From Holophaga sp. (GTDB taxonomy: Bacteria; Acidobacteriota; Holophagae; Holophagales; Holophagaceae): a stretch of 64,000 nt of DNA. Positions 35,923 through 43,816 of the stretch are shown in pieces. Each line of letters begins with the position of its first letter. The first letter of the stretch is position 1. The translations under genes were made by a program, and so were the position numbers. The notes under the pieces are model-generated. The model was not told the DNA's origin and did not search any database. It saw only the letters and a list, made by a program, of their open reading frames with translations. The DNA lies in NCBI GenBank assembly GCA_016715205.1, contig JADKBC010000008.1, positions 124,001 through 188,000 of the forward strand. The letters run 5' to 3'.

Positions 35923-37602
35923 ATGATTCCCGTTCCCCGATTCCAGTCTGTTTCTCGCGCCGTGTTGGCGGCTTCCTGCCTGCTGGCGGTGTCGGCTCCG
36001 GTGCGGGCTGTGGGGCCGGGCTCCTTTGCCGATAACCCGATCGTGTACTTCGTGATGACCGATCGTTTCGTGAATGGGAATCCCGCCAACGACAGCAGCT
36101 ATGGGCGGCAGCGGGAGGCCACGCCCAAGGAGGATGTGGCCACCTTCCATGGCGGCGACCTCAAGGGCCTTACCCAGAAGTTGCAGGCTGGCTATTTCAA
36201 GCAACTGGGCGTGAATGCCCTCTGGATCACGGCGCCCTATGAGCAGATCCACGGCTGGATCCAGGGCGGGAACAAGGAGTTCAAGCACTACGCCTACCAC
36301 GGCTACTATGCGCTGGATTACACCGTGCTCGACCAGAACATGGGCACCCCCGAAGAATTGCGCGAGGTGGTGGACACCGCCCATGCCCAGGGCATTCGCA
36401 TCCTCTTTGATGTGGTGATGAATCACCCCGGCTACCTGGACCTACAGACCGCCCGGGATCTCAAGATCAACCTGCTCTGGCCCGGCTCCGAGAAGGCCAA
36501 TCTGCGCACGTACCATAACTTCATCGACTACAACAGCGACAACTGGGGCGACTGGTGGGGGCGTCCCTGGGTACGCGCAGGGCTGCCCGGCTACCTGGAT
36601 GGCGGTCGCAGCGACCTCACCATGCAGTTGGCCTTCCTGCCGGATTTCCGTACGGAAAGTACGGAAGCAGTCAAGGTTCCCAAATTCCTGAGCGAGAAAC
36701 CCGGCACCCGGGCCGTGGATCTGCCCGGCACCACCGTGCGTGGGTACTTGATCAAGTGGCTCACGGATTGGGTGCGCGAATACGGCATCGACGGGTTCCG
36801 CTGCGATACCGTCAAGCATGTGGAGCCAGAGGCCTGGATGGCCCTAAAGCAGGAGGGCGTGAAGGCCCTGGCGGAATGGAAGACCAAGAATCCCACCAAG
36901 AAAATCGATGACGCAGCCTTCTGGATGGTTGGCGAATATTGGGGCGTGGGACCTGAGCGCAGCAAGATGCTGACGGCGGGCTTCGACGCCATGATCAATT
37001 TCAATTTCCAAGAGCGTGGTAAGGCTTTTGCCAAACCCGAAGGGCTGTTCAGTGAATATGCCAAGCTCCAGGCGGGGAAGGCCCCCCACATGCTGAACTA
37101 CCTTTCCTCTCACGACACCCAGCTGTTCGATCGGGACAAGCTGATGGAGGGGGGCACCGCGCTGCTGTTGGCTCCAGGAGGCGTGCAGATCTTCTATGGC
37201 GATGAGAGTGGTCGTCCCCTCGGCTATGTGCCCAATACGGATCCTCAGCAGGCCACCCGTTCGGACATGAACTGGAATGCCATGGATGAGAAGCTGCTCG
37301 CCCATTGGCGCAAGCTCGGCACCTTCCGGGCCAGGCACCAGGCCTTGGCCCGTGGTGAACACCGGCAGATGAGTGAGGCGCCCTACGTGTTCTCCCGGAT
37401 CGATCCCACGGTGGATGATCTGGTTGTCGTGGCCTTGGGTACGACGGGAGAGGTGGCGTTAAATGTCAGTGGCGTCTTCGCCGATGGCCAGTTGCTTCGG
37501 GATGCCTACACTGGCCGCACCGCCGTGGTGGAGAAGGGCAGCGTCAAGCTGCAGGCTGAACGCGTCGTGCTGCTGGAGCGCATGGACGCCACTGCGCGTT
37601 GA
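35923..37602 (+). CDS. malS: MalS-like periplasmic alpha-amylase
   Basis: 559 residues with a signal peptide (to about APVRA). The barrel start VYFVMTDRFVNGNPANDSSYG, the FHGGDLKGLT segment and ALWITAPYEQIHGW closely follow E. coli MalS as I recall it. The GH13 catalytic residues are D295 (FRCDTVKH), E338 (MVGEYWG) and D398 (SSHDT). It would cut maltodextrins to maltohexaose and shorter in the periplasm for MalE. The ATG at 35923 follows GAGG by 6 bases; a TTG six bases upstream is less likely. It lacks the N-terminal extension of E. coli MalS (676 residues). Confidence 0.9.
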   Translation: MIPVPRFQSVSRAVLAASCLLAVSAPVRAVGPGSFADNPIVYFVMTDRFVNGNPANDSSYGRQREATPKEDVATFHGGDLKGLTQKLQAGYFKQLGVNALWITAPYEQIHGWIQGGNKEFKHYAYHGYYALDYTVLDQNMGTPEELREVVDTAHAQGIRILFDVVMNHPGYLDLQTARDLKINLLWPGSEKANLRTYHNFIDYNSDNWGDWWGRPWVRAGLPGYLDGGRSDLTMQLAFLPDFRTESTEAVKVPKFLSEKPGTRAVDLPGTTVRGYLIKWLTDWVREYGIDGFRCDTVKHVEPEAWMALKQEGVKALAEWKTKNPTKKIDDAAFWMVGEYWGVGPERSKMLTAGFDAMINFNFQERGKAFAKPEGLFSEYAKLQAGKAPHMLNYLSSHDTQLFDRDKLMEGGTALLLAPGGVQIFYGDESGRPLGYVPNTDPQQATRSDMNWNAMDEKLLAHWRKLGTFRARHQALARGEHRQMSEAPYVFSRIDPTVDDLVVVALGTTGEVALNVSGVFADGQLLRDAYTGRTAVVEKGSVKLQAERVVLLERMDATAR

Positions 37603-37626
37603 TCTGAACAAACGAGGAGAATTCGC

Positions 37627-39273
37627 ATGACCACGAAGAAACTACCCACCGTCGCCTATTTCTGCATGGAGTACGCGCTGGAAAGCGGTTTCAAGATCTA
37701 CGCAGGTGGCCTGGGCATCCTGGCTGGAGACTACCTGAAGGGCGTGAAGGATTATGGCTTTCCCCTGGTGGGCATTGGCATCCGCTGGAAGCAGGGCTAT
37801 GGCGAGCAGTTCATCGAGCCCGCCACCGGCAAGGCCTATGACGCCTACAAGAATTACGCCCATGATTTTTTGGAGGACACCGGCGTAACCGTGAAGGTTC
37901 CCATCAAGGGCCGGGATGTGCTGGTCAAGGTGTGGAAAGTCAATTCCCACGGAGTGGATTCTCTGTACCTGCTGGATACGGATATCGAGGAAAACGACGG
38001 CGAGGCCCGCTGGATTACAGGACAGTTGTACGGCTGGTTTGGCGAAGAACGGGTGGCCCAGGAAATGGTGCTGGGCATTGGCGGCGTGCGCGCCCTGAAG
38101 GCCCTGAAGATCAAGCCTGAGGTCTACCACTTCAACGAAGGCCATGCTCTCTTTGCGGGTTTCGAATTGATGCGCCAGCGCATGGCGAAAGGGGCGACCT
38201 TCGAGGCGGCCTGGGCCAAGACCCGGGAAGAAGTGGTGTTCACCACCCACACACCCATCGTGCAGGGCAACGAATCCCATCCCATCGAACGGTTCATGTA
38301 CCTCGGTGCCAACCTGGGGCTCACCCGCACCCAGCTCAAACAGCTGGGTGGCAGTCCCTTCAACATGACGGTGGGTGCCCTGCGGCTTTCACGCATCTCC
38401 AACGCGGTGGCTGATTTGCACCGGGTCACGGCCAACAAGATGTGGTCGAAGATCAAGGGCCGCAGTGAAATCATCGGCATCACCAACGCCATCCACCACG
38501 GCACTTGGGTGGATCACCGGATGCTCGAATTGGCCTCGGCCTGTGATGGCACCAAGGCGCGCAAGCAGGCGCTCTGGAAGCGCCATCTGGAGAACAAGCG
38601 CAAGCTCATTGAATTTGTGAAACAGCGCACGGGGGTGGTCCTGGATCCGAACGTTTTACTCATCGGATTCTCCCGTCGTGCTGCACCATATAAACGATCA
38701 AATTTCATCTTTACGGATCGTTCCTTTATTGAACCCCTGCTGAAAAGTGGCAAGCTCCAGATCGTCTTCGCAGGGAAGTCGCATCCACTGGATGACAACG
38801 GCAAGGTGATCGTGGAAGACATCGTCGCCATGTCCCGAAAATACGCAGGCCGCGTGGTTTTCCTAGAAAACTACGACATGGAAATCGGAACCATGCTGAC
38901 CCGTGGTTCGGATGTGTGGCTGAACAACCCGCGCCGCCCCAAGGAAGCCTCCGGCACCTCGGGTATGAAAGCCGCCATGAACGGCGTGTTGAACCTGTCG
39001 ATTCTGGACGGGTGGTGGCCCGAAGCCTGCCACCACGGCGTCAACGGCTGGCAGTTTGGCGATGGCTTTGAGAGCACCAAGGATGCCGTGCTCGACAAAC
39101 ACGATTTCAAGGCTTTCAAGAAAGTCCTGGCCCAAGAGGTGCTACCCACCTTCTACGAGCACCCTGACAAGTGGATCGACATGATGGTTGAATCGATTCA
39201 AAGCACCCGCGAAGCCTTCGGAGTCAAGCGTATGTTGGATGAGTATTACAGCCGCATGTATATTCGGAAATAA
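37627..39273 (+). CDS. glgP: Alpha-glucan phosphorylase (GT35, short form)
   Basis: 548 residues, the short GlgP type found in Thermotoga and archaea rather than the roughly 800-residue MalP/GlgP. VAYFCMEYALESGFKIYAGG (quoted to 20), the VFTTHTPIVQGNE segment and the PLP site EASGTSGMKAAMNG with K448 are diagnostic. It releases glucose 1-phosphate from imported dextrins or glycogen in the cytoplasm. No signal peptide. It is the last gene of the glucan cluster and takes the place of enterobacterial MalP; no MalQ is present in the window. Confidence 0.93.
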   Translation: MTTKKLPTVAYFCMEYALESGFKIYAGGLGILAGDYLKGVKDYGFPLVGIGIRWKQGYGEQFIEPATGKAYDAYKNYAHDFLEDTGVTVKVPIKGRDVLVKVWKVNSHGVDSLYLLDTDIEENDGEARWITGQLYGWFGEERVAQEMVLGIGGVRALKALKIKPEVYHFNEGHALFAGFELMRQRMAKGATFEAAWAKTREEVVFTTHTPIVQGNESHPIERFMYLGANLGLTRTQLKQLGGSPFNMTVGALRLSRISNAVADLHRVTANKMWSKIKGRSEIIGITNAIHHGTWVDHRMLELASACDGTKARKQALWKRHLENKRKLIEFVKQRTGVVLDPNVLLIGFSRRAAPYKRSNFIFTDRSFIEPLLKSGKLQIVFAGKSHPLDDNGKVIVEDIVAMSRKYAGRVVFLENYDMEIGTMLTRGSDVWLNNPRRPKEASGTSGMKAAMNGVLNLSILDGWWPEACHHGVNGWQFGDGFESTKDAVLDKHDFKAFKKVLAQEVLPTFYEHPDKWIDMMVESIQSTREAFGVKRMLDEYYSRMYIRK

Positions 39274-39290
39274 TGAGTATTCTTGGCAAC

Positions 39291-39325
39291 AGAAGAAGGG
39301 CCGCTCACGCGGCCCTTCTTCTTTG
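39291..39325. terminator. Bidirectional terminator between glgP and pfkA
   Basis: A 14 bp stem (39291-39304 with 39309-39322) with loop TCAC has A-rich and T-rich flanks, so it can serve both convergent genes. Confidence 0.85.
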
Positions 39326-39338
39326 TGGCAAAGCGCGG

Positions 39339-40316
39339 CTACAGCGCCAGGGTGGGAACCAGTTTGGTCAGGGCCAAGGGCGGCTCGGGGCGTGCATCGT
39401 GGATGCGGGAGAGGGGAATGGAGACCAGCTCATTGGCCTGGGCCCCCAGGTAGAAACCCTTCTCGCCCGCCACAAGGCGCTTGACGGCTTCCGAGCCCCA
39501 GAGGCTGCCCCAGATGCGGTCGATGGCCGTGGGACTGCCGCCACGCTGGATGTGGCCCAGCACCACCACCCGCAGATCCAGGTTATATTCGTTGCGAAGG
39601 CGCTCGCCCACTTCGTAGGGGTTGCCGGCCTGATCCCCTTCGGCCACCACCACGATGCTGGAGCGCTTACCGCGCTCCCAGCCCGCCTTGAGCTGCGTGA
39701 CCAGTGCCGCGTAGGAGTCCACGTGGGATTCGGGGTAGAGCACCGCCTCGGCGCCACAGGCGATGGCCGTGTGGACGGCAATCATGCCCGAACTGCGGCC
39801 CATGACTTCCACGAGAAAGAGTCGCTCGTGGGAGCTAGCGGTATCGCGGATCTTGTCGATGGCGCCGATGGCAGTGTTGAGCGCCGTATCGAACCCCAGG
39901 GTTCGCTCCGTGCCAGGCAGGTCGTTATCGATGGTGCCGGGGATGCCTGCGCAGGGAATGCCGTGCTCTTCGCCCAGGAGATGGGCCCCCGTGAAGCTGC
40001 CATCGCCACCGATCACCACCAGGGAATCGATGCCAGCTTCCTTGAGGTCCCGCGCTGCCTGGGCACGGACGGATTTAACCTTGAAGGCATGGCAGCGGGC
40101 GGTGTTGAGAATGGTGCCGCCGCGTTGCAGGATGTTGGCGCAGTTGCGGCTGGAAAGGGGCCGCCAATCCTGATCCACCAAGCCCTGAAAGCCGCGATAG
40201 ATTCCATATACATCCACACCAAGATCCAGCGATTGACGAACCACTGCTCGGATGGCGGCATTCATTCCAGGGGCATCACCGCCTGATGTTAAAACTCCAA
40301 TTCGATACGGCTTCAT
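39339..40316 (-). CDS. pfkA: PfkA, ATP-dependent 6-phosphofructokinase
   Basis: 325 residues from the ATG at 40314-40316, preceded by AGGTGG. IGVLTSGGDAPGMNAAIR, GGDGSF and PGTIDND are the PfkA motifs; Gly rather than Lys before TIDND and GGDGS rather than GGDDS indicate ATP and not PPi as donor. It commits glucose 6-phosphate-derived fructose 6-phosphate to glycolysis, a natural partner for the glucan locus. It converges on glgP. Confidence 0.96.
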   Translation of the reverse strand: MKPYRIGVLTSGGDAPGMNAAIRAVVRQSLDLGVDVYGIYRGFQGLVDQDWRPLSSRNCANILQRGGTILNTARCHAFKVKSVRAQAARDLKEAGIDSLVVIGGDGSFTGAHLLGEEHGIPCAGIPGTIDNDLPGTERTLGFDTALNTAIGAIDKIRDTASSHERLFLVEVMGRSSGMIAVHTAIACGAEAVLYPESHVDSYAALVTQLKAGWERGKRSSIVVVAEGDQAGNPYEVGERLRNEYNLDLRVVVLGHIQRGGSPTAIDRIWGSLWGSEAVKRLVAGEKGFYLGAQANELVSIPLSRIHDARPEPPLALTKLVPTLAL

Positions 40317-40668
40317 CGTGCCACCTTTGAGTCGGGTCAAAGAAACCCCAGCCTTAATATGGTATCAGAGTTGAATAGTGATCGAAAATTTATCTTTTAA
40401 TCGGATTTGATTAAAAATTCTAGATAATAGCCAAATTAATCGAATTCGAATCGTTTTATCAGCGTTGGCCATTCGAACCGGAACATTCTCTTGGTATTCC
40501 TTGGACCGAGGCGTTTTGAGCTCCATTTCTTTAGTGCAGGGCTGTCTGGTTGGGTTTCTGCGGCAACTTGAACGTCCCATTGACACTCTGGGGTTAACGG
40601 GTTCTTGTTTCTCCCCAGGAATGACGTACGTTTGATGGCGGATTGTCTTTCCTTGAAAGTGCTGTGGT
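40317..40668. other. AT-rich intergenic region between pfkA and the radical SAM gene
   Basis: 352 bases, with 40360-40460 much richer in A+T than the genes around it. It holds an inverted repeat TTTTAATC-N6-GATTAAAA (40395-40416) and a palindrome TCGAATTCGA (40440-40449). These lie upstream of both divergent genes and are regulator-site candidates. I see no convincing gene in it. Confidence 0.6.
40395..40416. promoter_or_regulatory. Inverted repeat, operator-like
   Basis: TTTTAATC (40395-40402) and GATTAAAA (40409-40416) are perfect inverted arms around six bases, about 80 bases upstream of pfkA. The regulator is unknown. Confidence 0.4.
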
Positions 40669-42396
40669 ATGGGTCGGCGCGTGCTATTGGTCTATCCCGA
40701 AATGCCTCCGACCTACTGGAGCATGAAGTACGCCCTGCCATTCATTCACCGACGGGCAACCTTCCCACCCCTGGGTCTGTTGACGGTGGCCGCCATGCTG
40801 CCCGCCGATTTTGACCTCACCTTGGTCGACTTGAACGTTGAATCCCTCACGGATCAGCAGCTTTCCCGCGCGGATCTGGTGTTTTCCTCCTCGATGCTTA
40901 TCCAGAAGGAATCGCTGCAATCGCTCATCCGCCGGTGCCAGGCACAGGGCGTCACCCACGTGGCGGGCGGGCCCTATCCCACAGCTTGTTTCGCCACCAT
41001 TGATGGGGTGGACCATTTTGTGCTGAACGAGGCGGAAATCACCTTGCCAGCCTTTCTGGAAGATCTTGACCGGGGCAAGGCCGCACGGGTGTACACCGAT
41101 ACTTCCAAACCTCCTCTCGCCATGACACCGGCACCGCGCTTTGACCTGATGCGCCCCTCGCGGTACGCGAGCATGGCCCTGCAGTTCTCCCGGGGCTGCC
41201 CGCATCATTGCGAATTCTGCGATATCGTCGAACTCTTTGGGCATAAGCCTCGCACCAAAGCTCCCGCGCAATTCCTTGCAGAACTGGAGCGTCTGTATCT
41301 GCAGGGCGAACGGGGACAACTGTTCGTGGTGGATGACAACTTCATCGGAAATCGGAGCGAGGTGAAAGCCCTGCTGCCTCAATTGGCCGAATGGCAGCGG
41401 GCACGTCATTTTCCCTTTGGGTTGTTCTCGGAAACCACCCTTACGTTGGCGGAAGACCATGACTTGATGGCTGGCATGGTGGAGGCGGGCTTTAACATGG
41501 TTTTCCTGGGGCTGGAAACCCCGGACCGCGCCACCCTGGCCGCCACCGGAAAATCGCAAAACCTGAAATCCGACATGCTGGAGGGTGTGCGCCGAATCCA
41601 GGCCCACGGGATGGAGGTTTCCGCAGGCTTCATTTTGGGGTTCGACACGGACCCCGAAGACATCTTCGAGCGCCAAGTTCAATTCATCCAGGAAGCCGCC
41701 ATTCCCACCGCCATGGTGGGTTTGCTCACGGCTCTTCCCAATACCCAACTGGCTCGGCGGCTGGAACGGGAAGGGCGGCTAATCGGCGAATCCGAAGGGG
41801 GCAATACCCACGATCTGCGCATCAATTTCCAGCCGCGGATGAACAAGGAAAGGTTGCTGGAGGGCTACAAGCGGGTTCTGGCGGAGGTCTACAGTCCGAA
41901 CCGCTACTTTGCGCGGTGCCTAGCCTTGCTCAAGGCTATGAAAACGCACCCCGCTTCCTTCCGGACCTTCGATCTGGGTGAATCCAGGGCCCTCTTCCGC
42001 TCCTTCCTGGTGCAGGGTTTTTCCCGCTACTCCTGGTCCTATTGGAAATTCCTCTGGAAGGGGCTTTGGGCCAACCCGCGAAGGATCGCCGATCTCATCA
42101 CCATGGCGGTGAAGGGCCACCACTATTTCCAGATGACGCGCCACATGCTGGAAGTGGATCGCTTCAAGCTGCGACTGGAAGACCTCACCCTGGCTTTCGA
42201 GGACCGAGTCCGGGCCTTTGCTGTGGTGGGCAGCGGCGAACGGGCGGCGGAACTGTTGCGGTTCCGGGACCGCGCCACGGACCGGATGCGCAAGGGCTAC
42301 CGTGGCATCCACCGGGATTTCAGAATCTACGCCGAGCAAGCCATGGATCGCCTGGCCGCCCGAATGGAACATGTGCTTGCGCATCCCACGGTTTGA
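40669..42396 (+). CDS. B12-binding-domain radical SAM protein (DUF4070 type)
   Basis: 575 residues. An N-terminal cobalamin-binding-like domain (about 1-150; LLVYPEMPPTYWSMKYAL, FPPLGLLTVAAMLP) precedes the radical SAM barrel with the cluster motif C177-x3-C181-x2-C184, then a C-terminal DUF4070-like helical region. Family members are usually of unknown substrate; hopanoid methylases (HpnP/HpnR) share the layout. It may methylate or otherwise modify a lipid or metabolite, but the substrate cannot be inferred here. The ATG has only a weak ribosome-binding site. No biosynthetic partners are adjacent. Confidence 0.82.
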   Translation: MGRRVLLVYPEMPPTYWSMKYALPFIHRRATFPPLGLLTVAAMLPADFDLTLVDLNVESLTDQQLSRADLVFSSSMLIQKESLQSLIRRCQAQGVTHVAGGPYPTACFATIDGVDHFVLNEAEITLPAFLEDLDRGKAARVYTDTSKPPLAMTPAPRFDLMRPSRYASMALQFSRGCPHHCEFCDIVELFGHKPRTKAPAQFLAELERLYLQGERGQLFVVDDNFIGNRSEVKALLPQLAEWQRARHFPFGLFSETTLTLAEDHDLMAGMVEAGFNMVFLGLETPDRATLAATGKSQNLKSDMLEGVRRIQAHGMEVSAGFILGFDTDPEDIFERQVQFIQEAAIPTAMVGLLTALPNTQLARRLEREGRLIGESEGGNTHDLRINFQPRMNKERLLEGYKRVLAEVYSPNRYFARCLALLKAMKTHPASFRTFDLGESRALFRSFLVQGFSRYSWSYWKFLWKGLWANPRRIADLITMAVKGHHYFQMTRHMLEVDRFKLRLEDLTLAFEDRVRAFAVVGSGERAAELLRFRDRATDRMRKGYRGIHRDFRIYAEQAMDRLAARMEHVLAHPTV

Positions 42397-42408
42397 TCGA
42401 TAAATCCA

Positions 42409-42437
42409 TTCAAAAACTTCAGTGTCACTGGTATAGT
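42409..42437 (+). promoter_or_regulatory. Candidate promoter of the DUF2914 gene
   Basis: TTCAAA (42409-42414) and TATAGT (42432-42437) are 17 bases apart, 26 bases before the ATG. Confidence 0.5.
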
Positions 42438-42463
42438 TCCGTGCAACCCCCAAGGAGAATGGA

Positions 42464-42892
42464 ATGCGCAAAGGCCTGATTCTCGCCATCGGCATTGGTC
42501 TGGTTGTGGTGGGGGCGGGTGTCGCCATCGCACGCCCTGCCTTCCTGCTGGGCGCTGAAGCCAACATTCCCGCCGCAGAGCTCAAGGTGGGGCTCGGGAT
42601 CGAAAAAATGGAACTCACGGGGGAAGCCAAGGCGTTCAAGGTGGCCAGTGGCACCAAAATTTATGCCTGGACCAAGATTTCCGGCTGCGCCGATTCCAAG
42701 ATCACCTTCGCGTTTGTGAAAGGTGGCAAAACCTCCACCCAGCAGGAACTCAACGTGCCCCGTTCCCCGTACCGCACCAACGCCTATCGAACCTTCCGGG
42801 CGGGCGATGAGGGTGAGTGGGTGGTAAAAATCCTTGGTTCGGATGGCAAAGAAATCAGTTCCGCAGCCTTCACGGTTGAAGTGGAAAAGTAG
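42464..42892 (+). CDS. Secreted DUF2914 protein
   Basis: 142 residues with an N-terminal membrane or signal segment (ILAIGIGLVVVGAGVAIARP). The rest fits DUF2914: a beta-rich domain with KIYAWTKISG, the SPYRTNAYRTF arginine/aromatic segment and GEWVVKILGSDGKEI. The function of DUF2914 is unknown; it often occurs in exported or membrane proteins. AAGGAG lies 7 bases before the ATG and a promoter candidate lies upstream, so it is probably transcribed alone. Confidence 0.75.
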   Translation: MRKGLILAIGIGLVVVGAGVAIARPAFLLGAEANIPAAELKVGLGIEKMELTGEAKAFKVASGTKIYAWTKISGCADSKITFAFVKGGKTSTQQELNVPRSPYRTNAYRTFRAGDEGEWVVKILGSDGKEISSAAFTVEVEK

Positions 42893-42973
42893 GTCGCTCG
42901 CGCCCTCCAATTGGGGGTGAGCGCATCCAAGGCTATTCCTTCCTGAGCGGCCGTTGCCGCACAGGGAGGGTGT

Positions 42974-43816
42974 GTGGATCAGGTTTTTGAATGGATGAGG
43001 TGGGACCTGGCCTTTGCGGGGCGGGCAAAGCGTACGCAAAAGGTATATCTCAATGCCGCCAGAGCTTTTGTGGGCTTCCATGGAAAACCTCTCGAAGGCT
43101 TGGGGCAGCCGGAGGTGCGGGCCTGGGTCGAGCACTTGATCGAACAGCAAACCTCGCCCTCACGCTTGCGCCAGCACCTTTCGGCATTGGTGTTCCTCTA
43201 TCGAAAAACCCTCGGCCGACCCGAGGCGGTGTCGTTCTTCTCGTGGCCCAAGGACCGAGTGCGGCTGCCCGTGGTGCTTTCGGTGGCGGAAGTGGCGGGT
43301 CTGCTTGCCGGGATGCCCACCCCGGTCTACCGCATGTTCTTTTGCACCATGTTTGCCTGCGGCTTGCGCTTGAGTGAAGCCTGTCATTTGCGACGTGAGG
43401 CCATGGATGGCGAACGTGGCGTGCTGCGAATCATGGGAAAGGGTGGCCGCGAGCGTCAGGTCGCTCTGCATCCCAGACTCCAGGCATCCTTGCAAACGTA
43501 CCTGTGGGAGTGTTCTCCGGTGCGTCCCTGGCTGTTTACGGATCCTGCCGGTGCGCCCCTAGATCCAGATCAGGCGCGCAAAATATTCAAGGGGGTGGCG
43601 CGTGGGATGGGCATGACCAAGCGCGTCACACCACACAGCCTGCGGCATACCTACGCCACGCTGCTGCTGGAAGCGGGGACGGATCTGCGGGTCATCCAGG
43701 CCTTGCTCGGCCATGCCACCATCCGCAGCACAGAGCGTTACCTGCATGTGGCCACCCATTTGCTCGTCACCAGTGCAGACCCGCTCGCGTTGCTACCTAC
43801 CGCACCCTGGTGGTGA
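42974..43816 (+). CDS. Tyrosine recombinase / integrase
   Basis: 280 residues from a GTG start 4 bases after GGGAGG. A SAM-like N-terminal DNA-binding domain (about 1-85) precedes the catalytic domain with the complete residue set R132, K156, H221, R224, H247 and Y256 (HSLRHTYATLL, LLGHATIRSTERYLH). The N-terminal style resembles integron or transposon-linked integrases more than XerC/D. No other mobile-element genes, attachment sites or terminal repeats are visible, so it is a solitary integrase. Its end overlaps the convergent clpA by 20 bases. Confidence 0.85.
   Translation: MDQVFEWMRWDLAFAGRAKRTQKVYLNAARAFVGFHGKPLEGLGQPEVRAWVEHLIEQQTSPSRLRQHLSALVFLYRKTLGRPEAVSFFSWPKDRVRLPVVLSVAEVAGLLAGMPTPVYRMFFCTMFACGLRLSEACHLRREAMDGERGVLRIMGKGGRERQVALHPRLQASLQTYLWECSPVRPWLFTDPAGAPLDPDQARKIFKGVARGMGMTKRVTPHSLRHTYATLLLEAGTDLRVIQALLGHATIRSTERYLHVATHLLVTSADPLALLPTAPWW

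Noticed and set aside
40365..40586. 73-codon minus-strand frame in the AT-rich gap after pfkA
   Set aside because: No ribosome-binding site, no recognisable domain, unusual composition; probably chance in an AT-rich region.
42974..43816. A prophage or integrative element around the integrase
   Set aside because: No phage, plasmid or transfer genes within several kilobases; clpA, clpS and pfkA next to it are core genes.
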